Positions 27,235 through 36,369 of a DNA stretch of 64,000 nt are shown piece after piece. The DNA comes from Pseudomonadota bacterium (GTDB lineage Bacteria > Pseudomonadota > Gammaproteobacteria > Burkholderiales > Sulfuriferulaceae): NCBI GenBank assembly GCA_021795395.1, contig JAJYPN010000009.1, positions 1-64,000 on the forward strand, given 5' to 3'. How positions within the stretch are numbered: position 1 is the stretch's first letter; the number at the start of each line of letters is the position of its first letter. A program made the position numbers and the translations under genes. The notes under the pieces were generated by a model, which was given only the letters and a program-made list of their open reading frames with translations, was not told where the DNA came from and did no database searches.

Positions 27235-28835
27235 CGCGACGGAACCATCTTCCCGGCCAGTTGGACGATGTGATCGAGGAAGCGGGTGAGGGCACAGCAG
27301 CCGATCTGCCGCCGCATGCGGAGGCCGCTGTTAAGCTCGATCGGCCCTTGATCACCCTGTTCATCATGGCCGCAACCATCATGCAGGCACTGGATTCGAC
27401 CATCGCCAATGTGGCGCTGCCGCAAATGCAGGGTACGTTGTCGGCTACCCAGGACCAGATGGGCTGGGTGCTGACCTCATACATCATTGCCGCCGCCATC
27501 ATGATACCGCTGACCGGCTGGTTGGCCGGGCGTTTCGGGCGTAAAAAGGTATTCCTGATTTCCATCGTCGGCTTCACCGTCACCTCCGCGCTTTGCGGCG
27601 TGTCCACCAGTTTGCCGGAAATCGTGCTGTTCCGGCTTTTGCAGGGCATATCGGGGGCGGCACTGGTGCCGCTGTCGCAAGCGGTGCTGTTCGATATCAA
27701 TCCGCCGGAAAATCATGGCAAGGCCATGGCGATGTGGGGGATAGGGGTGACGCTGGGTCCTGTGCTCGGCCCCATGCTCGGCGGCTGGCTTACCCAGGAT
27801 TACAGCTGGCGCTGGGTATTTTTTATCAATGTACCGATCGGGATCATCGCCTTTTTTGGGCTTACGGCCACGATGCCGGAAACGAAAAAAATATTGAGCA
27901 AGTTCGATTTTTTCGGCTTTGCCAGCCTGAGTCTGTGCATAGGCGCGTTGCAGCTGTTTCTCGATCGCGGTTCGATCAATGACTGGTTCAGTTCCACCGA
28001 AGTCATTGTCGAAGCCATGACGGCGTGCGTCGGCTTGTATTATTTTCTGGCACATTCCTTTACCTATCCCCAGCCATTTTTGAGCCCGAGTCTGTTTGCC
28101 GACCGTAATTTCGTCATGGCCAACGTGTTCATCTTCCTCGTCGGAGTCGTCCTCTTCGCTACCCTGGCATTGATTCCGCCCATGCTGCAAAACCTGATGA
28201 ATTACCCGGTCATATTCAGCGGGCTGGTGACAGCGCCGCGTGGTCTCGGCACAATGATAGGCATGCTGGTAGTCGGACGGCTGATCGGCAGATTCGACGC
28301 CCGGGCAATCATGGCCGTCGGATTGAGCCTCACTGCATTTTCGCTGTGGCAAATGACGAATTTCGATTTGCTGATGGGCGCGTCGCCCATCGTTGTTTCC
28401 GGTATCATTCAAGGTTTCGGCGTCGGTCTGGTGTACGTGCCCTTATCCACGGTGGCGTTCGGTACGCTGCCGCCCGCGCTGCGCAATGAAGGAACGTCAT
28501 TTTTCAATCTGCAGCGTAATCTCGGCAGCGCCATCGGCATTTCCGTTGTCGAAACCTTGCTGACGCGCAACACCCAGATCATGCATTCCAAGCTGGCGGA
28601 GCATATTACGCCGTACATGCAGAACAGTCCGGCGGTGCTGGCGGATCGCGTACACCTCTCCAGTGCTGCCGGCATTGCGGCACTGAACGGCATGATTACC
28701 GATCAGGCGACCATGATCGCCTATCTGGACGACTACAAATTGATGATGTTGATGACGCTGGCGGTAATTCCTCTGTTGTTGTTATTGCGCGCGCCGGTCA
28801 AAACGGGCAAGCAGGAATTGGCGGTAATGGAATGA
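27231..28835 (+). CDS. DHA2-family MFS efflux pump, EmrB/QacA type
   Basis: A 534-residue permease with about 14 membrane helices. The DHA2 signatures are visible: ALDSTIANVALPQMQG, the loop WLAGRFGRKKVF and motif C-like GIGVTLGPVLGPMLGG. Proton-driven export of hydrophobic compounds is the family role. The GTG start overlaps the adaptor stop; a cytoplasmic N-terminal tail of about 40 residues precedes the first helix. Under likely control of the divergent LysR protein. Confidence 0.95.
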   Translation: MTRRNHLPGQLDDVIEEAGEGTAADLPPHAEAAVKLDRPLITLFIMAATIMQALDSTIANVALPQMQGTLSATQDQMGWVLTSYIIAAAIMIPLTGWLAGRFGRKKVFLISIVGFTVTSALCGVSTSLPEIVLFRLLQGISGAALVPLSQAVLFDINPPENHGKAMAMWGIGVTLGPVLGPMLGGWLTQDYSWRWVFFINVPIGIIAFFGLTATMPETKKILSKFDFFGFASLSLCIGALQLFLDRGSINDWFSSTEVIVEAMTACVGLYYFLAHSFTYPQPFLSPSLFADRNFVMANVFIFLVGVVLFATLALIPPMLQNLMNYPVIFSGLVTAPRGLGTMIGMLVVGRLIGRFDARAIMAVGLSLTAFSLWQMTNFDLLMGASPIVVSGIIQGFGVGLVYVPLSTVAFGTLPPALRNEGTSFFNLQRNLGSAIGISVVETLLTRNTQIMHSKLAEHITPYMQNSPAVLADRVHLSSAAGIAALNGMITDQATMIAYLDDYKLMMLMTLAVIPLLLLLRAPVKTGKQELAVME

Positions 28836-30319
28836 ACAGGACAAAAGCGGTTTTACCTTTGAGCCTGCTATTATCAAGCAGCTTGCTGGTCTCGGCGTGC
28901 AGCTCGGGACCGAATTTTTCCAAGCCGGATGCACCACAAATCGGGGCGTATACTTCCAAAGAGGAGGTACTCCCCATACAACAACGTATCGTGCTGGGTA
29001 AACGCATCGAGACCGACTGGTGGACGCTGTTTTCGTCGCCGGGATTAAACACATTGATACGTCAGACCGTAAACAATAATTACAGTCTGGCGGCGGCACG
29101 CGAGACGCTGGCTCAGGCCGAAGCAAGCGTGCAGGCGGAAAGCGGCAGTCTGTTGCCGCAAGCGGCGCTGGGTGCTACGGCGGGTCGGCAGAAATACGGT
29201 GCCGCGCTATTCGGTCCGGCCAATTTCAATATACCGCCGTTTACGTATTACGAGGTGGGGCCTGCGCTGAGCTGGACACCTGACCTGTTCGGCGGCGGCA
29301 GGCGGGCGTTGGAGCGGCAGCAGGCGCTGGCCGAATATCAGGCCGACCAGATGGATGCCCTGTATGTCGCCCTGACCGGCGATACCGTGACGACGGCGCT
29401 CGATATGGCGGCTACCGGCGCGGAAATATCGGTGCTGCGCACTATCGTCGCCGAAGACCAGAAAATCCTCACCTTGGTGAAATCGGCGTATGCCGCGGGT
29501 TCGTCCACCAGGATGGATATGCTGAGCGCGGACAAACAATTGACCGCCGACCAGGCGTTACTGCCGCCGCTGCTTCAGCGGCTGAGCGTCAGCCGCCATG
29601 CGCTGGCCATTTTTGCCGGTCATGCCCCTGCCAACTGGCTGCCGCCCGATCTGGATTACAACCGTTTGACCTTGCCGCAGCAATTGCCGTTGAGCCTGCC
29701 GTCCGATCTGGTGAAACAACGGCCCGACATACTGGCGTCGGCGGCCGATCTGCATGCCGCCAGCGCAGCGATAGGGGTGGCTACGGCCAATTTATATCCG
29801 CAGATCACACTTAGCGCAAATATGATGCAGGAAGCCTTGACTCCGGCTGGAATATTCAACGCGTCGAACAATGCCTGGGCGCTGGCGGCCGGCGTTTCGG
29901 CCCCGCTGTTCGACGGCGGCCGGCTGACTGCGCAAAAACGTGGCGCCGAACATGTCTACCGTGCTTCGCTGGCGCGATATCGGCAAACCATACTGGTTGC
30001 GTTCAGGCAGGTCGCCGATGCGCTGACGGCGCTGGCCCAGGACGAAGATGCCGCAGCACTCGCCGACCATGCAGTGAGTACGGCGCGTACTTCGCTGGAA
30101 CTCGTCAGAATGAGTTACCGCGCTGGCGCTACCGGATTGATCGACCTGCACAACGCCCAGCGCGGCTGGGAAAAAGCGCAATGGGACCAGATACGCATCC
30201 GGCAACAGCGTTATCTCGACAGCGCGCGCTTGTTCGTGGCCTTGGGCGGATCGCCGATGGCGGGAAAAAACGTAGGCATTCTGCCAGGTGAAGATTTGTC
30301 CGCTGTAGCCGATAAATAA
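28832..30319 (+). CDS. NodT-family outer-membrane efflux lipoprotein
   Basis: A 495-residue RND/MFS outer-membrane factor. A lipoprotein signal peptide ends in LLVSAC, and two OEP repeats follow with the family signature PDLFGGGRRALERQQ and SAPLFDGGRLTAQKRGAE. It completes the EmrAB-type exporter, overlapping the MFS gene by 4 bp (ATGA). It is the second TolC-type protein in the window and belongs to a different subgroup from the one at 18.7 kb. Confidence 0.93.
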   Translation: MNRTKAVLPLSLLLSSSLLVSACSSGPNFSKPDAPQIGAYTSKEEVLPIQQRIVLGKRIETDWWTLFSSPGLNTLIRQTVNNNYSLAAARETLAQAEASVQAESGSLLPQAALGATAGRQKYGAALFGPANFNIPPFTYYEVGPALSWTPDLFGGGRRALERQQALAEYQADQMDALYVALTGDTVTTALDMAATGAEISVLRTIVAEDQKILTLVKSAYAAGSSTRMDMLSADKQLTADQALLPPLLQRLSVSRHALAIFAGHAPANWLPPDLDYNRLTLPQQLPLSLPSDLVKQRPDILASAADLHAASAAIGVATANLYPQITLSANMMQEALTPAGIFNASNNAWALAAGVSAPLFDGGRLTAQKRGAEHVYRASLARYRQTILVAFRQVADALTALAQDEDAAALADHAVSTARTSLELVRMSYRAGATGLIDLHNAQRGWEKAQWDQIRIRQQRYLDSARLFVALGGSPMAGKNVGILPGEDLSAVADK

Positions 30320-30521
30320 CGAATGTCGAACGATCGCACCAGAATAACTTACAGCATAACGCCGGAATCGATACTATGTTGGCAATATCAGAAGTGACAC
30401 ATGAATTTGCATAAACTGTTAAATGGGGAAGCTGCGGTCATATGACCCTGACAGGGGAAGAATGCGCAGGGCGAGTAACGGAAACATGCTTGAATATGGT
30501 AAAATTGTCAAAGGTTGAAAA
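30320..30521. other. Spacer after the efflux operon
   Basis: No gene is seen. It contains the 12-bp palindrome GGTCATATGACC at 30436-30447 and a small CCCTGACAGGG dyad just after it. The left boundary of the accessory insert carrying the ATPase pair is probably within this stretch, but no attachment site or target duplication could be recognised. Confidence 0.4.
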
Positions 30522-30707
30522 TTGAATGGAACTGAGGGTGAATTTCACACACTGGACGAAGTGGCCGTTTATTTGAAGATGGCCAAAGAAAACCGTTTGC
30601 CCGCCGGCGCAACAGGCCAGCTATTCAACGGAATCTGACGGTTTGCCTACCGAGCTTGATCGTTGGTTGGCACGCAGATTGCCGACAAGATACAGGATAG
30701 AATATGA
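30522..30707 (+). pseudogene. Excisionase-like HTH gene remnant
   Basis: The frame from a TTG reads EFHTLDEVAVYLKMAK, the start of the small MerR-like excisionase/HTH proteins that often precede restriction or methylase genes. The recognition-helix region is lost: the frame goes off after LKMAK, resumes in another frame as ELDRWLAR, and resumes again after a one-base loss as QIADKIQDRI to a TGA that overlaps the next ATG. At least two frame breaks and an internal deletion make it non-functional. Confidence 0.65.
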
Positions 30708-30755
30708 GCAAGCTGCAAAACGATACCAACCTGCTCGCATCATCCAAGCTTGCCG

Positions 30756-30911
30756 ATGCCGGAGTCCTTCAACGAAGCCATGATCGTGCCGCTGGTGGAA
30801 ACGAAACCGCGCGAGATCATCGCTATCGATGGTATATCCAACAATTCGGACATGTTAAAGAACAATTTGGATTCGTGTCGCCATGCGGGCATCCAACGTA
30901 CCTGTGGATGA
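30756..30911 (+). pseudogene. Short unidentified frame between excisionase debris and the ATPase
   Basis: A 51-codon frame (MPESFNEAMIVPLVETKPRE, then IIAIDGISNNSDML to a TGA) follows the excisionase remnant. A second frame from 30704 overlaps it and starts MSKLQNDTNLLASSKLADAG, so the two may be pieces of one frameshifted gene that once followed the excisionase. I do not recognise the family. Confidence 0.3.
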
Positions 30912-30920
30912 GGCCACGCT

Positions 30921-32003
30921 ATGTCTAGCGTTCGTTCTCTCACCGTCACAGGCTACAAATCCATACGCGAGTTGCGGGAGTTCCCACTGAACGACTTGAA
31001 TGTGCTCATTGGTGCCAACGGCGCTGGCAAGAGTAATTTCATCGGGTTGTTTCGCTTGCTTAACGAGATGTATGAGCAACAACTCCAGCTTTTCATCCAA
31101 ACGCAAGGTGGGCCGGACGCAATTTTACACTTTGGACGCAGCGTCACGGATCGTTTGCACGCGGAGTTCTATTTTGCCAGGAATGGTTATTTGTTTGATC
31201 TGGTGCCCACCAACGACAACAGGCTGATCTTCGAACGGGAGATCAGCAAATTTCTGGGCATCCTCTACGATACTCAACCCTGGGCAATACTGGGCACGGG
31301 GCACGAAGAATCCAGGCTGAAAGAAGCCAAAGACATGTATTCGCCTTATGTGCGGCCATCAGTAAGTAATTGGCGTGTCTATCATTTTCACGACACGAGC
31401 GAACGCGCCAGGGTCAAGCAGAAACATGCGGCCAACCTCAACCTGCGCCTGATGCCCGATGCGGCCAATCTGGCCCCCTATCTGCGCATGCTCCGCGAGA
31501 AACACGAGCCGGAATATCAACGCATCGTGGACACGATACGGCTGGTTGCGCCTTTCTTCGATGATTTTGTTTATCGCCAGGGCGAGCCAGAATTCGTGGA
31601 ATTGGAATGGACACAAAAAGGCAATCCCGATACGCCGTTCAAGGCAAATATGTTTTCGGATGGCACGCTGCGTTTCGTTTGTCTGGCCACCTTATTGTTG
31701 CAACCTATATCGCTACTGCCCGATACGATCTTGATCGACGAGCCCGAATTGGGTTTGCATCCCTACGCCATCACCGTGCTCGTGGAAATTTTCAAACAAG
31801 TGTCCGAGCAGCGCCAACTGATCGTTTCCACGCAATCGGTGGAACTGGTGAATGAGCTGGCGCCAGAGGATGTGATCGTGGTCGATCAAGAGGACGGTGC
31901 ATCGACCTTCTTGCGGTTCAATCAGGACGAGCTTTCCGGCTGGCTGGAGCAATATTCCATGGGCGAGCTGTGGAAGCGCAATGTGTTGGGCGGAAGACCG
32001 TAA
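30921..32003 (+). CDS. AAA family ATPase (OLD/SMC-like), probable defence component
   Basis: A 360-residue ABC/SMC-type ATPase. It starts SVRSLTVTGYKSIRELREF, the usual first strand of OLD-like ATPases; Walker A GANGAGKSN lies at about residues 31-39, the signature-like MFSDGTLRFVCLATLL near 245, and Walker B ILIDEPELGLHP near 270. No nuclease domain follows. The downstream gene starts on its stop codon (TAATG) and encodes a DUF4276 protein, giving the ATPase plus TOPRIM-like pair seen in several antiphage modules. Excisionase debris just upstream supports a mobile origin. GAGG lies 7 bp before the ATG. Antiphage function is inferred. Confidence 0.86.
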   Translation: MSSVRSLTVTGYKSIRELREFPLNDLNVLIGANGAGKSNFIGLFRLLNEMYEQQLQLFIQTQGGPDAILHFGRSVTDRLHAEFYFARNGYLFDLVPTNDNRLIFEREISKFLGILYDTQPWAILGTGHEESRLKEAKDMYSPYVRPSVSNWRVYHFHDTSERARVKQKHAANLNLRLMPDAANLAPYLRMLREKHEPEYQRIVDTIRLVAPFFDDFVYRQGEPEFVELEWTQKGNPDTPFKANMFSDGTLRFVCLATLLLQPISLLPDTILIDEPELGLHPYAITVLVEIFKQVSEQRQLIVSTQSVELVNELAPEDVIVVDQEDGASTFLRFNQDELSGWLEQYSMGELWKRNVLGGRP

Positions 32004-32686
32004 TGGTGGAGGTAGTCGTTTTTGCCGAAGGTCCTACCGAGGAGCAATTCGTCAAGCGCTTGGTTGCGCCTGCCATGCGGCACTTGCAGGTATTTGTGAA
32101 ACCTCAACTGCTCAAGACCTCACAGGAAGCGTACGGCGGCGCGATCAATTTTGACCGTTTGAAAGTAAATGCACGCAATACCTTGCGGCAAAAGCCAGAG
32201 GCCGTGTTGACCACATTTTTGGACTTGTACGGACTGGATACGACATTTCCGGGCTTCGAAGAGGCGAAGTCCAAGCCCAATTTGGACAGTCGCCTGAACC
32301 ATCTCAAAATCGCATTGGCTACAGAATTGGTGACCTTCGTGGGTTGTCGGCCAGAGCGTTTCGTCGCGCACATTCAGCCCTACGAATACGAAGGCTTGCT
32401 TTTTTCCGATCCAAAGGCGTTGGCGCAGACCGAGCCGGGCTGGCAGGCGAGTTTGGAGGAGCTGACCGCAGTACGGGCAGCATTCCCTACGCCCGAGCAT
32501 ATTAACGACAGCTATGAAACCAAGCCATCGCGTCGGCTTGAGCAGTTGTTGCAGCCCGGTTACAAGAAAACCCGCCATGGGCCGTTGGCGGCCCAGCGCG
32601 TGAGCCTTGCGGTCATGGAAAGGGAATGTCCGCATTTTCGCGGCTGGATGGAAAGCCTCCGTCGCTTGGGGAGGACGGTCATGTGA
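32003..32686 (+). CDS. DUF4276 family protein (TOPRIM-like), partner of the AAA ATPase
   Basis: A 227-residue protein of the DUF4276 family. The N-terminus VVVFAEGPTEEQFVKRL carries the conserved EGxxE of a TOPRIM-like fold, and HIQPYEYEGLLFSDPKAL (about residues 122-139) has the acidic motif expected for the metal site; a C-terminal region follows with RRLEQLLQPGYKKTRHG. It could act as a nuclease or nucleic-acid sensor worked by the ATPase. The ATG shares its A with the TAA of the ATPase gene, so translation is coupled. A strong terminator lies about 100 bp downstream. Confidence 0.85.
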   Translation: MVEVVVFAEGPTEEQFVKRLVAPAMRHLQVFVKPQLLKTSQEAYGGAINFDRLKVNARNTLRQKPEAVLTTFLDLYGLDTTFPGFEEAKSKPNLDSRLNHLKIALATELVTFVGCRPERFVAHIQPYEYEGLLFSDPKALAQTEPGWQASLEELTAVRAAFPTPEHINDSYETKPSRRLEQLLQPGYKKTRHGPLAAQRVSLAVMERECPHFRGWMESLRRLGRTVM

Positions 32687-32788
32687 TAACTCGCCAGCCC
32701 GCACGCTTTTGTCCCTTCCAAAATTCCTGAGTGGGTTCTTAAGTTCTGCAATAAGCTATCGATGCCCACTTTAATCCACTGATATTGC

Positions 32789-32824
32789 CCAGCAAAAAAG
32801 CAGCCGAAGCTGCTTTTTTGCTGG
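32789..32824. terminator. Bidirectional intrinsic terminator
   Basis: Perfect 16-bp arms (CCAGCAAAAAAGCAGC and its complement) around a CGAA tetraloop. The A-run and T-run flank the GC core on both sides, so it can stop transcripts of the DUF4276 gene from the left and of pnp from the right. Confidence 0.92.
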
Positions 32825-32842
32825 TTTGCGTTCAATTGCCGA

Positions 32843-34969
32843 TCATTCCATCGTCACCGGACCGGAATTCTCGTCTTCCTTTTTCGGCGCATCCATCAAG
32901 GCTTTCATGGACAGGCGCAGGCGGCCTTTTTCATCGGCTTCCAGCACTTTGACAGTGACTTGCTGGCCTTCCTTGAGATAGTCGCCGACGGTATTGACGC
33001 GTTCGTGAGCGATTTGCGAGATATGCAGCAAGCCGTCCTTACCGGGCAATACGGAAACGATCGCACCGAAATCGAGCAGTTTGATGACGGTACCTTCGTA
33101 CGCTTTGCCGACTTCGACTTCCGCCGTGATTTCGATGATGCGTTTTTTGGCCGCTTCACCGGATTCGACGCTGGTGCAGGCGATCTTTACCGTGCCGTCT
33201 TCGCCGATGTCGATCTGGGTGCCGGTTTCTTCGGTCAGAGCGCGAATGATGGCGCCACCCTTACCGATGACGTCGCGGATTTTTTCCGGATTGATCTTCA
33301 TCGTGATGATGCGCGGCGCGTAAGCCGACATCTCTTCGCGCGGGGAGTCGACCGCCTGTTTCATCAGCCCGAGTATGTGGATGCGGCCGGATTTGGCTTG
33401 ATCCAGCGCGGCTTTCATGATTTCCTTGGTGATGCCGGTGATCTTGATATCCATTTGCAGCGCGGTGATACCGGCTTCGGTGCCGGCAACCTTGAAATCC
33501 ATGTCGCCCAGATGATCTTCATCGCCGAGGATATCGGTCAGCACGGCAAAGCGGTTGCCTTCTTTGATCAGTCCCATGGCGATGCCGGCGATATGCGCTT
33601 TCATCGGTACCCCGGCATCCATCAGTGCAAGGCAGCCGCCGCACACCGAGGCCATCGAAGAAGAACCATTGGATTCGGTGATTTCGGAGACGACGCGCAT
33701 GGTGTAACCGAAGTCTTCACGGTTTGGCAGCATGGCGGCGAGTGCGCGTTTGGCCAGACGGCCGTGACCGATTTCGCGCCGTTTCGGCGTGCCGACCCGG
33801 CCGGTTTCGCCGGTGGCGTAAGGAGGCATGTTGTAATGCAGCATGAAACGATCGCTGTATTCGCCCTGCAATGCGTCGATTTTCTGTTCGTCGCGCCCAG
33901 TACCCAGCGTTGCGATCACCAGCGCTTGGGTTTCGCCCCGCGTGAACAGGGCGGAACCATGGGTGCGGGACAGGACGCCGGTACGGATGCTGATCGGACG
34001 CACGGTACGGGTGTCGCGGCCATCGATGCGCGGTTCGCCATTCAAAATCTTGCCGCGTACGATTTTGGCTTCGAGATCGTGAAAGATGTCGTTGATTTCA
34101 TTGACCGCCAGCGTGCCCATTTCAGACGTCACCAATTGTTCCATCACACGGCGGCGGATGCCGTCGATCTGCTGCGAACGCGCCTGCTTCTGACGCAGGC
34201 TGTAGGCTTGCTGCAGATCGTTTTCGGCCAGTTCGGTTACTTTTGCGATCAGCGCATCGTTAGCGGGGGGCGCCGTCCAGTCCCACGGCTCTGGATTGAC
34301 TTCGTCAGCCAGTTCATTGATGGCATTTATGGCGACTTGCATTTGCTGATGGCCGTATACGACCGCGCCCAGCATGATGTCTTCCGGCAGTTCCTTGGCT
34401 TCGGATTCGACCATGAGCACGGCTTGAGCCGTACCGGCTACTACCAAGTCCAAATTGGAGAGCAATAATTCGGCGGCGGTCGGATTGAGCACGTATTCGT
34501 TTTCGACCAGACCGATACGCGCGGCACCTATAGGCCCGGCAAACGGCAGTCCCGATACCGCCAGCGCTGCGGATGCGCCGATGAGTGCCGGAATATCGGA
34601 GTCGACTTCGGGGTTGCTCGACATGACGGTTGCGATGATCTGTACTTCGTTGTAAAACGCTTCGGGAAACAAAGGGCGTAAGGGCCGATCGATCAGGCGG
34701 GAAGTAAGCGTCTCTTTTTCCGACGGCTTGCCTTCGCGTTTGAAAAAGCCGCCGGGAATCTTCCCCGCGGCATAGGTTTTTTCCTGGTAATCTACGGTCA
34801 GGGGAAAAAAGTCCTGACCGGATTTGACTTCTTTTTTGCCGACCACAGTGACCAGCACGACGGTGTCGTCCATATTGACCAGCACAGCGCCGCTTGCCTG
34901 ACGAGCGATTTCCCCGGTTTCCAAAGTGACGGTATGGCGGCCGTATTGAAATGTTTTAGTGATTTTCAT
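32843..34969 (-). CDS. pnp: Polynucleotide phosphorylase
   Basis: PNPase degrades RNA 3' to 5' phosphorolytically and is part of the degradosome. The 708-residue protein has two RNase PH domains (about residues 5-225 and 300-540, with [15 protein letters not shown] and [17 protein letters not shown]), a KH domain (about 550-615, [15 protein letters not shown]) and an S1 domain (about 620-690, [20 protein letters not shown]). It is the second gene of the rpsO-pnp unit, with a GC-rich hairpin in the 109-bp spacer where processing or autoregulation often occurs. Confidence 0.98.
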   Translation of the reverse strand: MKITKTFQYGRHTVTLETGEIARQASGAVLVNMDDTVVLVTVVGKKEVKSGQDFFPLTVDYQEKTYAAGKIPGGFFKREGKPSEKETLTSRLIDRPLRPLFPEAFYNEVQIIATVMSSNPEVDSDIPALIGASAALAVSGLPFAGPIGAARIGLVENEYVLNPTAAELLLSNLDLVVAGTAQAVLMVESEAKELPEDIMLGAVVYGHQQMQVAINAINELADEVNPEPWDWTAPPANDALIAKVTELAENDLQQAYSLRQKQARSQQIDGIRRRVMEQLVTSEMGTLAVNEINDIFHDLEAKIVRGKILNGEPRIDGRDTRTVRPISIRTGVLSRTHGSALFTRGETQALVIATLGTGRDEQKIDALQGEYSDRFMLHYNMPPYATGETGRVGTPKRREIGHGRLAKRALAAMLPNREDFGYTMRVVSEITESNGSSSMASVCGGCLALMDAGVPMKAHIAGIAMGLIKEGNRFAVLTDILGDEDHLGDMDFKVAGTEAGITALQMDIKITGITKEIMKAALDQAKSGRIHILGLMKQAVDSPREEMSAYAPRIITMKINPEKIRDVIGKGGAIIRALTEETGTQIDIGEDGTVKIACTSVESGEAAKKRIIEITAEVEVGKAYEGTVIKLLDFGAIVSVLPGKDGLLHISQIAHERVNTVGDYLKEGQQVTVKVLEADEKGRLRLSMKALMDAPKKEDENSGPVTME

Positions 34970-35008
34970 TACTATCCTTTAAGATTGCTATCCTGAAGTT
35001 CAAACAAG

Positions 35009-35039
35009 CCCGCCCCGCTCTGGGACGATGCGGGGCGGG
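35009..35039 (-). terminator. GC-rich hairpin between rpsO and pnp
   Basis: CCCGCCCCGC and GCGGGGCGGG form a perfect 10-bp stem with an 11-base loop. On the minus strand the hairpin follows rpsO and has only a weak T-rich tail (TTGTTTG), so it probably acts as a partial terminator or RNase III processing site ahead of pnp. Confidence 0.7.
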
Positions 35040-35078
35040 TCGTGAGCGATGGCGATCGCCTGATTAGAATGTTGGCGA

Positions 35079-35348
35079 TTACTTGCGTAAGCCGAGCTTG
35101 GTCAGCAAATTGCGGTAACTGTCGTTATTGGTGCGTTTCAAATAGTCCAGTAATTTACGGCGGCGGCTCACCATTCTCAATAAGCCGCGGCGGGAATGGT
35201 GATCTTTGGCATTGATCTTGAAATGTTCCGATAGTCCGTTAATGCGCGCGGTAAGCAGCGCGATCTGTACTTCAGAGGATCCGGTATCGCCGGCCGCGTG
35301 TTGATATTCGGTAACGAGTTGCGCTTTTTGTTCGGTAGTAACAGCCAT
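35079..35348 (-). CDS. rpsO: 30S ribosomal protein S15
   Basis: The full 89-residue S15, which binds 16S rRNA helices 20-22. Family motifs include [36 protein letters not shown] and [11 protein letters not shown]. The ATG at 35348 has GGAGAA on the minus strand 5-6 bp upstream; the longer open frame upstream is non-coding leader. A good sigma-70 promoter lies about 75 bp upstream. The gene is first in the rpsO-pnp unit. Confidence 0.98.
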   Translation of the reverse strand: MAVTTEQKAQLVTEYQHAAGDTGSSEVQIALLTARINGLSEHFKINAKDHHSRRGLLRMVSRRRKLLDYLKRTNNDSYRNLLTKLGLRK

Positions 35349-35423
35349 CGTTATTCTCCTGATGAGATTTAAAATCGCGAATGGTTTCGGCTGAATGAAA
35401 CCCTTCGTTCTATTGGGAGCTGA

Positions 35424-35452
35424 ATTATACCGAAAATATGAGCGATTTGCAC
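35424..35452 (-). promoter_or_regulatory. Sigma-70 promoter of rpsO-pnp
   Basis: On the minus strand, GTGCAA (35447-35452) and a consensus TATAAT (35424-35429) are 17 bases apart, about 75 bp upstream of rpsO. No other gene start competes for it. Confidence 0.75.
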
Positions 35453-35580
35453 GATTCCTGAGCTTCAGGCAGTTATAAAGTGCAGGATCAACCTGCCGGA
35501 TGTCGCTATGCTGCATCGCGTTTGCGAAGCGGACGTCATTTTGTGTGGCTGAATTCGTGAGCGTAGCAATCGTTACGGTT

Positions 35581-36366
35581 TCAGAAAAGCGCGACGCCGC
35601 CGGGCGCACGGCTGGCTAATGGCAATCCGGCATGATGTGCCATTTCAAGCGCGAGCGCAGTCGGCGCGGAAAGCGTGGCCAGCCCGCCCAGGCCGGCAAT
35701 GGCGGCTTTCTGTACAAGCTCGAAACTGCATCGGCTGGTCATCACGGCGAATCCGGAATTTACATCGATGTGATTGCGTTTGAGTGTTCCGATAAGCTTG
35801 TCGAGCGCATTGTGGCGGCCCACATCTTCGCGCGCCCAACGAATTACCCCATCCCTTGTCGCAAAACCGGCGGCATGGACAGAGTGATTTGCTGCGTTCA
35901 TGGGCTGATGCGAGGTCAGCGCACCGAATGCGGCAGTGACTGCTTCCGCATGCAAGGCAGGCCGTTTGCGATGAGGCAATGTGAGCGTCACATCGGTCAG
36001 CGCGTTGATGCCGCATAGTCCGCAGCCTGAACGTCCTTCCATCGAACGTCCCGACAGTTTGCGACGCAGTGGCCCGACAACGGCTACATTGACGCAAAAG
36101 CCCATTTCGGTCGACAGGATCCGGATCCTGCGAATATCCGGTACGCTGTCTAGATATCCCTCTGCCAGCAGAAATCCTACTGCCAAGTCTTCGAGATTGG
36201 CCGGCGTGGCCATCATCACCGTCACCGGCGCGCCATTGACCAGAATGCCCACGGCAACCTCTTCGGCAACCTGCCACAATATTTCGCTGTCGTTCTGTCC
36301 GGATCGTTCAGTCGGCGAGAATTTCGCGCGCGCGGTCAAGCTGCCGGCGGATTGGATCGCTGGCAT
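35581..36366 (-). CDS. fdhD: Formate dehydrogenase accessory sulfurtransferase FdhD
   Basis: FdhD passes sulfur from IscS to the molybdenum cofactor of formate dehydrogenases. The 261-residue protein has the conserved cysteine loop SGCGLCGIN (about residue 112), [14 protein letters not shown] and [15 protein letters not shown]. It follows the molybdoenzyme gene by 3 bp on the same strand, so the two form one operon and the enzyme is its obvious client. Confidence 0.96.
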   Translation of the reverse strand: MPAIQSAGSLTARAKFSPTERSGQNDSEILWQVAEEVAVGILVNGAPVTVMMATPANLEDLAVGFLLAEGYLDSVPDIRRIRILSTEMGFCVNVAVVGPLRRKLSGRSMEGRSGCGLCGINALTDVTLTLPHRKRPALHAEAVTAAFGALTSHQPMNAANHSVHAAGFATRDGVIRWAREDVGRHNALDKLIGTLKRNHIDVNSGFAVMTSRCSFELVQKAAIAGLGGLATLSAPTALALEMAHHAGLPLASRAPGGVALF

Positions 36367-36369
36367 TGC

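Noticed and set aside
30756-30928. A complete methylase or restriction gene upstream of the ATPase
   Set aside because: Only about 50 codons are open in either frame and no methylase motif is present.
32960-34468. A 502-codon plus-strand frame opposite pnp
   Set aside because: pnp on the minus strand has all domains; the antisense frame has shadow composition and no start signals.
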